Assembly (NCBI GenBank): GCA_035494015.1
Contig: DATJHJ010000039.1
Span: 1 to 14,799, forward strand
From: CADCTB01 sp035494015
GTDB lineage: Bacteria; Actinomycetota; Acidimicrobiia; Acidimicrobiales; AC-14
DNA: 14,799 nt
Direction: 5' to 3'
The position numbers and the translations under genes were made by a program. The notes below the pieces were generated by a model, which had not been told where the DNA came from, ran no database searches, and worked only from the letters and a program-made list of their open reading frames with translations. Below are positions 4,811 to 12,171 of the stretch, one piece after another. Position 1 is the stretch's first letter. Each line of letters starts with the position of its first letter.

Positions 4811-7390
4811 ATGGACGCCCGCAACCTGAAAGCCGCCGAGCTTCGCCGCGCCTTCACCGGCTTCTTCGTCGACCGCGGGCACACCCTGGTCCCGTCGATG
4901 GGCCTCATCCCCCACCACCCGGCGGCGCCCATGTTCGCCAACGCGGGGATGAACCAGTTCCTCCCCGTCATCCTGGGCGAGGAGCCGCCGCCCAAGCCAC
5001 CCCGGGCCACCTCGGTCCAGAAGTGCCTGCGGGTGAAGGGCAAGCACGACGACATCGCCAACGTCGGGGTGACATGGGGTCACTGCACGTTCTTCGAGAT
5101 GCTGGGCAACTTCAGCTTCGGCGACTACTTCAAGGACCAGATCATCCCGTGGGCCTGGCAGCTGCTCACCGAGGATCTGGGCATGGATCCGGACCGGCTG
5201 TGGGTGACGGTCCACGAGAGCGACGACGAAGCGGCGGGCATCTGGCGGGAGAAGGTGGGCGTGCCCGCCGAGCGCATCCAGGCCATGGGGGCGGACAACT
5301 TCTGGGAGATGGGGGAGACCGGCCCGTGCGGTCCGTGCTCGGAGATCTACTACGACCGGGGCGAGGAGCACGGCGAGGCGGGCGGGCCGGCCCACGGGGC
5401 CGAGGACCGCTACCGGGAGATCTGGAACCTGGTCTTCATGCAGTACAACCGCACGGCCGACGGGGTCCTCGAGCCCCTGCCGCTGCGGATCATCGACACC
5501 GGGGCCGGCCTGGAGCGCATGCTCACCGTCCTGCAGGGTGTGAACTCGGTGTTCGACACCGACGAGCTGCGCCGCCTGGTGGCGGCGGCCGAGCAGGCCA
5601 CCGGCCGGGCGTACGGCCAGGATCACGACGCCGACGTCAGCCTGCGGGTGCTGGCCGACCACGCCCGCACCGTCACCTTTCTCGTCGCCGACGGGCAGAC
5701 CCCCTCCAACGAGGACCGGGGCTACGTCCTGCGGCGCATCCTGCGCCGGGCCGTCCGCCACGCGTTCACCCTCGGCGTCGAGGGCCCCGTCCTGGCCGCC
5801 ATGGTCGGCGCCGTGGTCGAGGTCATGGGACCGACCTACCCGGAGCTGGTCGGCGCCCGCGACCACATCGCCGGCGTGGCCGCCCGGGAGGAGGAGCGCT
5901 TCCACCGCACCCTGCGGGCGGGCATGGCCCTGCTCGACGAGCAGCTGTCCCGGTCCCAGGGGACGCTGCCCGGTGCGGTGGCCTTCCGCCTCCACGACAC
6001 CTACGGCTTCCCCCTGGAGCTGACCCTCGAGGTGGCGGCCGAGCGCGGGGTGGCCGTCGACATCGCCGGCTTCAATGCCGAGATGGAGGCCCAGCAGCGC
6101 CGGGGCCGGGTCTCGGCCCGGGCCGCCGGCCCGGCCCGGGCCACCGACGCCTACCGGTCCCTTCTGGACGAGCACGGGCCGGACACCTTCACCGGCTACC
6201 ACGAACAGGAGAGCGCGGCCACGGTCCGCGCCGTCGTCGGCGACGAGATCTTCCTCGACCGCACCCCGTTCTACGCCGAGGCCGGGGGCCAGGTGGGCGA
6301 CACCGGCACGATCACCAGCCCGACGGGCCGGGCCGAGGTGCTCGACACCACCTACGCCCTGCCCGGCCTGCACCGGCACAGCGTGCGCATGGTCGAGGGC
6401 GAGATCATCGCCGGCCAGCAGGTCACGGCCACGGTGGACGCCGGCCGCCGGGAAGCCATCCGCCGCAACCACACTGGGACCCACCTCCTGCACTGGGCGC
6501 TGCGCGAGGTGCTGGGGAGCCACGTCAAGCAGGCCGGGTCGCTGGTGGCCCCGGACCGGCTGCGGTTCGACTTCAGCCACTACGAAGCGGTGCGCCCCGA
6601 GCAGCTGGAGCAGGTCGAGGCCCTGGCCAACGGCCAGGTGCTGGCCAACGACCCGGTCCGGGCCCGGGAGATGTCCAAGGCCGAGGCCGAGCGCCTGGGG
6701 GCCATCGCCTTCTTCGGCGAGAAGTACGGCGACGTCGTGCGGGTGGTCGAGGCCGGCCCCCGCTCGGTCGAGCTGTGCGGCGGGACGCACGTCCACGCCC
6801 TGGGCACCATCGGGCCGATCAAGATCGTGTCCGAGAGCTCGATCGGGGCCAACCTGCGCCGGATCGAGGCCGTCACCGGCACGGCCAGCTTCGAGCGCAT
6901 CCGGGAAGAGAGCCATACGCTCGGCCGCACCGCCACCCTGCTGCGGGTGGCCCCGCCCGAGGTGCCCGACCGCGTCCAGCGCCTGCTGGAGGACCAGCGC
7001 AGCCTGGCCGACGAGATCAAGGCCCTGCGCCGCCAGGGGGCCGGCGGCCGGGCCCGGGAGCTGGCCGCCACTGCGCTCGACGGCGTGGTGGTCGCCCGCG
7101 TCGACGGGACGACGCGCGACGAGCTCAAGGATCTGGCCCTGGCCGTGCGCGACCAGCCGGGGATGCGCGCCGCCGTCCTGGGTGGCGTGCCGGAGGGCGG
7201 CGGGGTGTCGCTGGTCGCCGCGGTGGCCAAGGACAGCGGGCTGGACGCGTCCAAGCTCATCGCCGACGCCGCCCGGACGGTGGGGGGCGGCGGCGGGCGC
7301 AGTCCCGATGTCGCCATCGCCGGCGGACGCGACGCCAGCCGGCTCGACGAGGCGCTGGACCAGGCCCGGCGGGCGGCCCAGGGCGAATGA
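4811..7390 (+). CDS. alaS: Alanyl-tRNA synthetase
   Basis: Class IIc synthetase that charges tRNA-Ala and edits Ser/Gly mischarging; cytosolic. The 859 residues show the full architecture: class II catalytic core (GHCTFFEMLGNFSFGDYFK; ETGPCGPCSEIYYD; WNLVFMQYNR), middle domain (DRGYVLRRILRRAVRH), editing domain with zinc ligands H554 and H558 (HTGTH) and C656 and H660 (CGGTH), and the C-Ala domain ending with the glycine-rich GGGGGRSPDVAIAGG segment. No part is missing. ATG 4811 gives MDARNLKAAELRRAF, the expected beginning of the family, and no alternative fits better. The stop overlaps the ruvX ATG (ATGA at 7387-7390), so alaS heads a coupled chain alaS-ruvX-mltG-aroE. Confidence 0.98.
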   Translation: MDARNLKAAELRRAFTGFFVDRGHTLVPSMGLIPHHPAAPMFANAGMNQFLPVILGEEPPPKPPRATSVQKCLRVKGKHDDIANVGVTWGHCTFFEMLGNFSFGDYFKDQIIPWAWQLLTEDLGMDPDRLWVTVHESDDEAAGIWREKVGVPAERIQAMGADNFWEMGETGPCGPCSEIYYDRGEEHGEAGGPAHGAEDRYREIWNLVFMQYNRTADGVLEPLPLRIIDTGAGLERMLTVLQGVNSVFDTDELRRLVAAAEQATGRAYGQDHDADVSLRVLADHARTVTFLVADGQTPSNEDRGYVLRRILRRAVRHAFTLGVEGPVLAAMVGAVVEVMGPTYPELVGARDHIAGVAAREEERFHRTLRAGMALLDEQLSRSQGTLPGAVAFRLHDTYGFPLELTLEVAAERGVAVDIAGFNAEMEAQQRRGRVSARAAGPARATDAYRSLLDEHGPDTFTGYHEQESAATVRAVVGDEIFLDRTPFYAEAGGQVGDTGTITSPTGRAEVLDTTYALPGLHRHSVRMVEGEIIAGQQVTATVDAGRREAIRRNHTGTHLLHWALREVLGSHVKQAGSLVAPDRLRFDFSHYEAVRPEQLEQVEALANGQVLANDPVRAREMSKAEAERLGAIAFFGEKYGDVVRVVEAGPRSVELCGGTHVHALGTIGPIKIVSESSIGANLRRIEAVTGTASFERIREESHTLGRTATLLRVAPPEVPDRVQRLLEDQRSLADEIKALRRQGAGGRARELAATALDGVVVARVDGTTRDELKDLALAVRDQPGMRAAVLGGVPEGGGVSLVAAVAKDSGLDASKLIADAARTVGGGGGRSPDVAIAGGRDASRLDEALDQARRAAQGE

Positions 7391-7818
7391 GAGCGGTCGG
7401 GCTGGATCTGGGAACGCGGCGGATCGGAGTTGCAGTCAGCGATTCGGGGGGGATCATGGCAACGCCGTACAGCGTCATCGAACGGTCCGGCGACCCGGAG
7501 GTCGACCGGAAGCGGGTGGCCGAGGTGGTCGCCGAGGTAGGGGCGGAGGCGGTGGTCGTGGGCCTGCCGCTGTCGATGGACGGCACCGTCGGGCCGGCGG
7601 CGACGGCGGCGAGCGCGGAAGCGGCCGCCCTGCGCCAGCTCCTCGCCGTCCCCGTCGAGCTGCAGGACGAGCGGCTGACGAGCGTCACCGCCAACCGGTC
7701 GCTGGCCGCCGCCGGCGTCACCGGTCGCCGCCGCAGCCGGGCGGCCCGCCAGGCCGGCGCCGTCGACTCGACCGCCGCTGCCATCCTCCTCCAGTCCTGG
7801 TTGGACGGTCGCAAGTGA
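7387..7818 (+). CDS. ruvX: RuvX/YqgF RNase H-fold nuclease (putative pre-16S rRNA nuclease)
   Basis: A 143-residue RNase H-like protein of the YqgF/RuvX family, implicated in processing the 5' end of 16S rRNA and formerly proposed as a Holliday junction resolvase. Family motifs are present: GLDLGTRRIGVAVSD with D7, VVVGLPLSMDGTVG (57-69), the LQDERLT acidic motif (E95) and a final Asp in AVDSTAAAILLQSWLD (D127). These acidic residues correspond to the metal-binding catalytic set. ATG overlaps the alaS TGA by 4 nt, and its own stop overlaps the mltG GTG (GTGA at 7815-7818), making it a tightly coupled middle cistron. A gene of this family between alaS and mltG is usual in actinobacteria. Confidence 0.95.
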   Translation: MRAVGLDLGTRRIGVAVSDSGGIMATPYSVIERSGDPEVDRKRVAEVVAEVGAEAVVVGLPLSMDGTVGPAATAASAEAAALRQLLAVPVELQDERLTSVTANRSLAAAGVTGRRRSRAARQAGAVDSTAAAILLQSWLDGRK

Positions 7819-8888
7819 GCGTGGACCTCCAACCCGACCAGTTCCAGTACGAGTACGAGGAGCACGGGCGGCGGTGGCCCTTCGTCCTCCTGGCCCTGGT
7901 CCTGACCTTCCTCGTGGTGGCCGGGTCCTCGGTCCTGTGGCTGGAACACCAGATCAACCCCCCCGGCAACGCGGGCCCGAAGGTGGTGGTGACGGTCGAC
8001 AAGGGCATGTCGACCTCGGACATCGCCGCCCTCCTGCAGCGCGAGGGCATCATCTCCAGCGCCCAGATCTTCAAGTACTACGCCAAGCTCACCGGGCTCG
8101 GCTCCATCGAGGCCGGCACCTACACCCTGGAGAAGCACTCGGACCTGAGCAAGGTCTCCAAGACCCTCGAAGCCGGTGCGGCCAAGGCCGAGGACGACAA
8201 GATCACCATCCCCGAGGGCCTGACCCTGGCCAAGATCGCCCAGCTGGTCGGCGATCAGCTGCCCGGGCGGTCGGCCGACAAGTTCCTCGAGGTGGCCAAG
8301 AGCGGCACCGTGCGGTCGCAGTACCAGCCTCCCGGCGCCAGCCTGGAGGGGTTCATCCTCCCCGAGACCTACTTCGTGGCCAAGACGGACGACGAGACCG
8401 CGGTGCTCAAGAAGATGGTCGACGCCTTCGACCAGCTGGCCGGGCAGCTCGACGTCAGCGGCGCCGCGGCCCGCAACCACGTCACGCCCTACCAGGTCAT
8501 CATCGTGGCCTCCATCGTGGAACGGGAGGCGCTGATCGACGCCGACCGGAGCAAGGTGGCCCGGGTCATCTACAACCGGCTCGACGCCAAGATGCAGCTG
8601 CAGATGGACTCGACCGTCCTCTACGCCATCGGCAAGGACGGCAAGTCGAACGTGACCCTCGACGACCGCAAGATCAACTCGCCGTACAACACCTTCATCG
8701 CCCCCGGCCTGCCGCCCGGTCCCATCTCCCAACCCGGGCGCAAGTCGCTGGAGGGGGCGGCGGCGCCGGCGGCGGGGGACTGGCTGTACTTCGTGACCAC
8801 CGACACCAGCGGGGCGTCGTCGTTCACGGCCAACTACAACCAGTTCCTGAAGGACGTCGCCGTGTGCCAGTCCAAGGGTCTCTGCTGA
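7815..8888 (+). CDS. mltG: Endolytic peptidoglycan transglycosylase MltG
   Basis: Membrane-anchored lytic transglycosylase (YceG family) that cleaves nascent glycan strands and is thought to set their length. The 357 residues comprise a short cytoplasmic N-terminus (1-20), one membrane segment (about 22-42, WPFVLLALVLTFLVVAGSSV), a LysM-like subdomain (VVVTVDKGMSTSDIAALLQREGII through TIPEGLTLAKIA) and the catalytic YceG domain. The latter contains LEGFILPETYFV, catalytic E236 in ASIVEREA, ARVIYNRL, MQLQMDSTVLYA and SPYNTFIAPGLPPGPISQPG. The C-terminal YFVTT segment is also typical. The GTG start overlaps the ruvX stop. The cytoplasmic tail is short compared with those in many actinobacteria. 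Confidence 0.96.
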   Translation: MSVDLQPDQFQYEYEEHGRRWPFVLLALVLTFLVVAGSSVLWLEHQINPPGNAGPKVVVTVDKGMSTSDIAALLQREGIISSAQIFKYYAKLTGLGSIEAGTYTLEKHSDLSKVSKTLEAGAAKAEDDKITIPEGLTLAKIAQLVGDQLPGRSADKFLEVAKSGTVRSQYQPPGASLEGFILPETYFVAKTDDETAVLKKMVDAFDQLAGQLDVSGAAARNHVTPYQVIIVASIVEREALIDADRSKVARVIYNRLDAKMQLQMDSTVLYAIGKDGKSNVTLDDRKINSPYNTFIAPGLPPGPISQPGRKSLEGAAAPAAGDWLYFVTTDTSGASSFTANYNQFLKDVAVCQSKGLC

Positions 8889-9730
8889 GGCACGAGCCCG
8901 GCGGGGCGACCCGGCTGGCCGCGGTCATCGGCTCACCGGTCCGCCACTCCCTGTCGCCCGCCATGCACAACGCCGCCTTCGACGAGCTCGAGCTCGACTG
9001 GGTCTACGTCGCCCTCGAGGTGGCCCCGAGCGAGGTGGCCGCCGCCATCGCCGGCATGCGGGCTTTCGGGTTCGGCGGGTTGTCGGTGACCATCCCCCAC
9101 AAGGCGGCCGTGCTGGGCGAGGTGGACGAGACGTCCGAGGCCAGCGCCGCCGTCGGCGCGGTCAACACCGTGGTTCCCCTGGGCGACGGCCGGCTGCGGG
9201 GCGAGAACACCGACGTGGGTGGCTTCCTCGCCTCGTTGTCCGACGAGGGGTTCGACCCCGCCGGCCGCCCCTGCCTCGTGGTGGGCGCGGGCGGCGCGGC
9301 CCGGGCCGTGGTCCACGCCCTGGCCGGGGCGGGCGCGGCCGACGTGGTCGTGCTCAACCGCTCCCCCCGACGGGCCGAGGAGGCGGCGGCCCTGGCCGGG
9401 CCCCGGGGGCGGGTGGGTGTTCCCGCCGACGTGGCCAAGGTCGACCTGGTCGTGAACGCCACGCCGCTCGGGCTGGCCGGCGCGGGCGGCGATGCCGGCG
9501 CCCTGCCTTTGGATCCCGCCGCCCTCCGACCGGGCCAGCTCGTCGTCGACCTGGTGCCCAACCCGGCCGTGACCCCGCTGCTGCGGGCGGCCGGCGCCTC
9601 GGGCGCCCGGGTGGCCGGCGGGCTCGGCATGCTCGTGCACCAGGGCGCCCTGGCCTTCGAGCTGTGGACCGGCCGGTCCGCACCCCTCGCCGTGATGCGA
9701 CGGGCCGCCCTCCACGCCCTCGGCGCATGA
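8864..9730 (+). CDS. aroE: Shikimate 5-dehydrogenase
   Basis: Reduces 3-dehydroshikimate to shikimate with NADPH. Motifs: substrate site HSLSP (S29, S31), catalytic K80 in SVTIPHK, NTV at 101-103, catalytic D117 in GENTDVGGF, the NADP Rossmann loop VGAGGAARAV, the ribose-phosphate motif NRSPRRA, VNATPLGL, and the terminal GGLGMLVHQGALAFELWTG. The start is inferred: GTG 8864, with GAAGGA at 8849-8854 (9-nt spacing), overlaps the end of mltG by 25 nt. The only alternatives before the fold begins are CTG codons at 8882 and 8885. This gives 288 residues, about 15 more than needed at the N-terminus. The stop TGA at 9728-9730 lies inside a tandem duplication and overlaps an ATG. Confidence 0.96.
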   Translation: MPVQGSLLRHEPGGATRLAAVIGSPVRHSLSPAMHNAAFDELELDWVYVALEVAPSEVAAAIAGMRAFGFGGLSVTIPHKAAVLGEVDETSEASAAVGAVNTVVPLGDGRLRGENTDVGGFLASLSDEGFDPAGRPCLVVGAGGAARAVVHALAGAGAADVVVLNRSPRRAEEAAALAGPRGRVGVPADVAKVDLVVNATPLGLAGAGGDAGALPLDPAALRPGQLVVDLVPNPAVTPLLRAAGASGARVAGGLGMLVHQGALAFELWTGRSAPLAVMRRAALHALGA

Positions 9731-9780
9731 TCGGCATTGCCGCCGTGCTCGGCGCATGATCGGCATCGCCGCCGTGCTCG
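9719..9780. repeat. 29-bp tandem duplication across the aroE stop / prepilin peptidase start
   Basis: Two head-to-tail copies of a 29-nt unit lie at 9719-9747 and 9748-9776. They are identical except T/C at the 20th position, and the first 4 nt of a third copy follow (CTCG, 9777-9780). Each unit begins CTCGGCGCATGATCGGCAT and so carries both the last aroE codons with TGA and the first codons of the next gene in an ATGA overlap. The period is not a multiple of three, so the first ATG opens a short frame that ends exactly on the second ATGA. Confidence 0.95.
9727..9759 (+). CDS. Possible ten-codon minicistron created by the tandem duplication
   Basis: ATG 9727 overlaps the aroE TGA (ATGA), reads MIGIAAVLGA, and stops at TGA 9757-9759, which overlaps the ATG at 9756 of the prepilin peptidase (ATGA again). 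Its first eight residues equal those of the downstream protein, because it is the duplicated start of that gene. It may be translated only as a coupling relay passing ribosomes from aroE to the peptidase. No independent peptide function is suggested. Confidence 0.3.
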   Translation: MIGIAAVLGA

Positions 9781-10445
9781 TCGGGCTCCTCGGCGTGCCC
9801 GCCGGGATGTTCGCCAACCTCCTGATCGACCGGGTCCCCGAGAAGCAGCCGCTGTGGCCCCTGCCCGCCCCGGGCGCCTTGATCCGTGGTCGCCGGCACG
9901 CCCTGGTCGTGCTGGCCACCGCCGCCCTGTTCGCCGGGACGGTCCTGCGGTTCCGAGCCGACTGGGTCGTCCCCGCCTACCTCGTCTTCTTCGTCGCCCT
10001 GGTGGCGATCACCGTCATCGACTTCCAGCTCCAGATCATCCCGAACCGCATCGTCTACCCGACGATCTTCGCCGCCATCCCGCTCCTCGCCCTGGCCGCC
10101 CTGGCCGGTCACCAGTGGGACCGGTTCGGACATGCCCTCCTGGGGGCCAGCCTGGCCTGGGTCGCCCTGCTGGTCGTCCACCTCATCTCGCCCGCCGGGA
10201 TGGGCTTCGGCGACGTCCGCCTCTCCTTCGTCCTCGGGCTGTTCCTGGGCTGGATCAGCCTCGGCCACGTGGTCACCGGGCTGTTCCTCGGGATCCTGCT
10301 CATCTGTGCCGCCGGCCTGATCCTGGCCATCCTGCGGCTGCGCTCGCTCCAGGACCACATCGCCTTCGGGCCGTTCCTGGCCGCCGGCTCGGCCATCGCC
10401 GTCTTCGCCGGCCAGCCCATCATGCGCTGGTGGCTGGGCGGTTAA
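9756..10445 (+). CDS. Prepilin peptidase-like (A24 family) membrane aspartic protease lacking the Cys motif
   Basis: A 229-residue polytopic membrane protein. The two catalytic aspartates of type IV prepilin peptidases are present: D89 in TVIDFQLQIIPNRIVYP and D153 in GMGFGDVRLSFVLG (the GxGD motif). The N-terminal GMFANLLIDRVPEKQPL resembles the GSFLNVxIxRLP start of full-length enzymes. The four-cysteine zinc site of the usual methylation domain is absent; the only cysteine is C184, in a membrane helix. It may therefore cleave prepilins without methylating them, or act on other substrates. No pilin gene is in the window. A similar gene downstream of aroE is known in actinobacteria such as M. 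tuberculosis and Streptomyces, so the location is conserved. There is no Shine-Dalgarno; translation probably depends on coupling through the duplicated ATGA junction. Confidence 0.88.
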   Translation: MIGIAAVLVGLLGVPAGMFANLLIDRVPEKQPLWPLPAPGALIRGRRHALVVLATAALFAGTVLRFRADWVVPAYLVFFVALVAITVIDFQLQIIPNRIVYPTIFAAIPLLALAALAGHQWDRFGHALLGASLAWVALLVVHLISPAGMGFGDVRLSFVLGLFLGWISLGHVVTGLFLGILLICAAGLILAILRLRSLQDHIAFGPFLAAGSAIAVFAGQPIMRWWLGG

Positions 10446-10472
10446 CCGGGGGTCGGGCCACCGCGCCCCGGT
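10445..10472 (+). terminator. Short GC hairpin between the prepilin peptidase and aroC
   Basis: ACCGGGG at 10445-10451 pairs perfectly with CCCCGGT at 10466-10472 around a 14-nt loop. It begins at the last base of the peptidase stop codon and ends at the first base of the proposed aroC -10. A 7-bp stem without a T-tract is weak, so it may be a modest terminator, an operator-like element, or chance in GC-rich DNA. Confidence 0.25.
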
Positions 10473-10477
10473 AGATT
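10472..10477 (+). promoter_or_regulatory. -10 element for an apparently leaderless aroC transcript
   Basis: TAGATT matches TANNNT and is followed by 7 nt (TGCCCCC) and then the aroC ATG, placing the transcription start at or next to the A of ATG. No Shine-Dalgarno is present. This is the most convincing promoter in the window and would drive the aroC-aroK-aroB-aroQ-peptidase chain. No good -35 was found. Confidence 0.55.
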
Positions 10478-10484
10478 TGCCCCC

Positions 10485-11639
10485 ATGCTCCGTTACCTGA
10501 CCGCCGGCGAGTCCCACGGCAAGGCCCTTGTCGTGGTCGTCGACGGGCTGCCGGCCGGCCTGCCGATCACGGTGGAGGAGATCGGCACCGAGCTGGCCCG
10601 GCGCCGGCTGGGCTTCGGCCGCGGGCCCCGTATGCGCTTCGAGCAGGACGAGCTGACCCTGGTGGGCGGCGTGCGCCACGGCCGCACCCTCGGGTCGCCG
10701 GTGGCCATCGAGATCGCCAACACCGAGTGGCCGAAGTGGACCAAGGAGATGGACCCTGCGCCCGGGGCCACCGAGAAGCCCCTCACCCGGCCCCGCCCCG
10801 GCCACGCCGACCTGGCCGGCATGCAGAAGTACGGCCTGACCGACGCCCGGGACATCCTGGAGCGGGCCTCGGCCCGGGAGACGGCGGCCCGGGTGGCGGC
10901 GGGCGCGTGCGCCAAGGCGCTGCTGGCCCGGCTCGGTATCTCGGTGCTGTCCCACGTGGTCCAGCTCGGCCCGGTGGTGGCCAAGTCGACGGTCCGGCCG
11001 AACCCCGCCGAGCTGGAGGTGGTCGACGGCTCCGAGGTGCGCTGCTTCGACCCCGACGCCGAGGCGGCCATGATCGAGGAGATCCGGGCCGCAGCCAAAG
11101 CCGGGGACTCCCTCGGCGGCGTCGTCGAGGTGCTGGCCTACGGCGTCCCGGTCGGCCTGGGCAGCCACGTCCACTGGGACCGCCGGCTCGACGGCCTGCT
11201 GGCCCAGGCCGTCTGCAGCATCCAGGCGGTGAAGGGCGTGGGGTTCGGCGAGGGGTTCGACTCGGCCGGCCGCCGGGGCTCGGAGGCCCATGACGAGATC
11301 CTCTTCGACGAGGCCGAGCAGGCCTACGTCCGGGAGACGACCCGGGCCGGCGGGATAGAGGGCGGCATGTCGACCGGCGGCCTGATCGTGCTGCGGGCGG
11401 CCATGAAGCCGCTGTCGACCCTGAACCGCCCGGTGCTCAAGACCGTCGACACCGTGACCAAGGAGTCGACGGTCTCGTTCAAGGAGCGCACCGACGTGAC
11501 CGCGGTGCCCGCCGCCGGGGTGGTGGCCGAGACCATGGTCGCCCTGGTCCTGGCCGGGGAGGCGCTGCGCAAGTTCGGCGGCGACTCGGTGGCCGAGGTG
11601 GTGCGCAACCGCGACGCCTTCGTGGCCTCCCTTGGGTGA
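10485..11639 (+). CDS. aroC: Chorismate synthase
   Basis: Converts 5-enolpyruvylshikimate-3-phosphate to chorismate, using reduced FMN; last step of the shikimate pathway. The 384 residues include the signature GESHG (8-12, catalytic H11), RRRLGFGRGPRM (40-50), NTEWPKW (79-85), RPRPGHADLAGMQKYG with H107, the RASARETAARVAAGA helix, and the C-terminal ERTDVTAVPAAGVVAE. The length and 'NTEWPKW' segment are like actinobacterial enzymes. ATG 10485 gives MLRYLTAGESHG, the expected beginning. It is the first gene of the second overlapping chain, separated from the preceding gene by 39 nt that contain a small hairpin and a -10 element. Its stop overlaps aroK by 8 nt. Confidence 0.98.
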   Translation: MLRYLTAGESHGKALVVVVDGLPAGLPITVEEIGTELARRRLGFGRGPRMRFEQDELTLVGGVRHGRTLGSPVAIEIANTEWPKWTKEMDPAPGATEKPLTRPRPGHADLAGMQKYGLTDARDILERASARETAARVAAGACAKALLARLGISVLSHVVQLGPVVAKSTVRPNPAELEVVDGSEVRCFDPDAEAAMIEEIRAAAKAGDSLGGVVEVLAYGVPVGLGSHVHWDRRLDGLLAQAVCSIQAVKGVGFGEGFDSAGRRGSEAHDEILFDEAEQAYVRETTRAGGIEGGMSTGGLIVLRAAMKPLSTLNRPVLKTVDTVTKESTVSFKERTDVTAVPAAGVVAETMVALVLAGEALRKFGGDSVAEVVRNRDAFVASLG

Positions 11640-12171
11640 CCAGGACGGCTCCATCGTCCTGGTCGGGATGATGGCGGCGGGCAAGAGCAGCGTCGGCCGC
11701 CGCCTGGCCGAGCGCCGGGGCTGGGAGTTCTTCGACAGCGACAAGCAGATCGAGGCCATCACCGGGCGCACGGTGGCCGAGATCTGGCGCACCGACGGCG
11801 AGCCCGCCTTCCGCCGGCTGGAGGCCCAGGTGCTGGCCGACGCCCTGGCCTCCACCCGCCCGCGCGTCATTGCCGCCGCCGGGGGCACCGTCCTGGACCC
11901 GCAGAACCGCCGGCTGATGGAGCTGCACCACCCGGTCGTCTGGCTGCGGGCCCGCCCCGAGACCCTGGCCGAGCGGGTGGGCTCGTCGGCCCACCGGCCG
12001 CTGCTCGACCAGGACCCCGCCGGGGTGCTCGCCCGCCTCGACGCCGCCCGCCGCCCGTACTACGAGGAGGTGGCGGACGTGGTCGTCGATGTCGACGACC
12101 TGACCGCCGAGCAGGTGGCGGCGTGCGTGGAGGCGGCGTTGGAGCACGGGGCGGGTGGGAGGACGCAGTGA
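11632..12171 (+). CDS. aroK: Shikimate kinase
   Basis: Phosphorylates shikimate at O3 with ATP. The 179-residue P-loop kinase shows Walker A GMMAAGKS (12-19), the DSD motif with D35 and D37 (FFDSDKQIE), shikimate-binding FRRLE with R61, a glycine motif reading AAGGT (82-86) where many homologues have GGG, the RPLL lid segment and RRPYYEEVAD. The start is inferred as TTG 11632: it is the only usual start codon upstream of the P-loop strand, and the GTG near the aroC stop is out of frame. No Shine-Dalgarno is evident, so initiation probably depends on coupling to aroC, which it overlaps by 8 nt. The stop overlaps the aroB GTG. Confidence 0.95.
   Translation: MGDQDGSIVLVGMMAAGKSSVGRRLAERRGWEFFDSDKQIEAITGRTVAEIWRTDGEPAFRRLEAQVLADALASTRPRVIAAAGGTVLDPQNRRLMELHHPVVWLRARPETLAERVGSSAHRPLLDQDPAGVLARLDAARRPYYEEVADVVVDVDDLTAEQVAACVEAALEHGAGGRTQ

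Noticed and set aside
4610..6916. Long minus-strand open frame of 768 codons opposite the DUF6167-like gene and alaS
   Set aside because: It lies antisense to an intact alaS with all motifs. Its translation is rich in Gly, His, Asp, Val and Arg with no recognisable domain, as expected for a shadow frame in very GC-rich DNA.
9354..11888. Long minus-strand open frame of 844 codons opposite aroE, the peptidase, aroC and aroK
   Set aside because: Antisense to four well-supported genes; low-complexity composition and no motif. GC-driven absence of stop codons explains it.
12123..12167. Upstream ATG start for aroB adding 15 residues
   Set aside because: The extension is Gly/Arg/Trp-rich, lies within the aroK coding end and has no family counterpart. 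The GTG at 12168 with its GTGA overlap and GGGAGGA is better.
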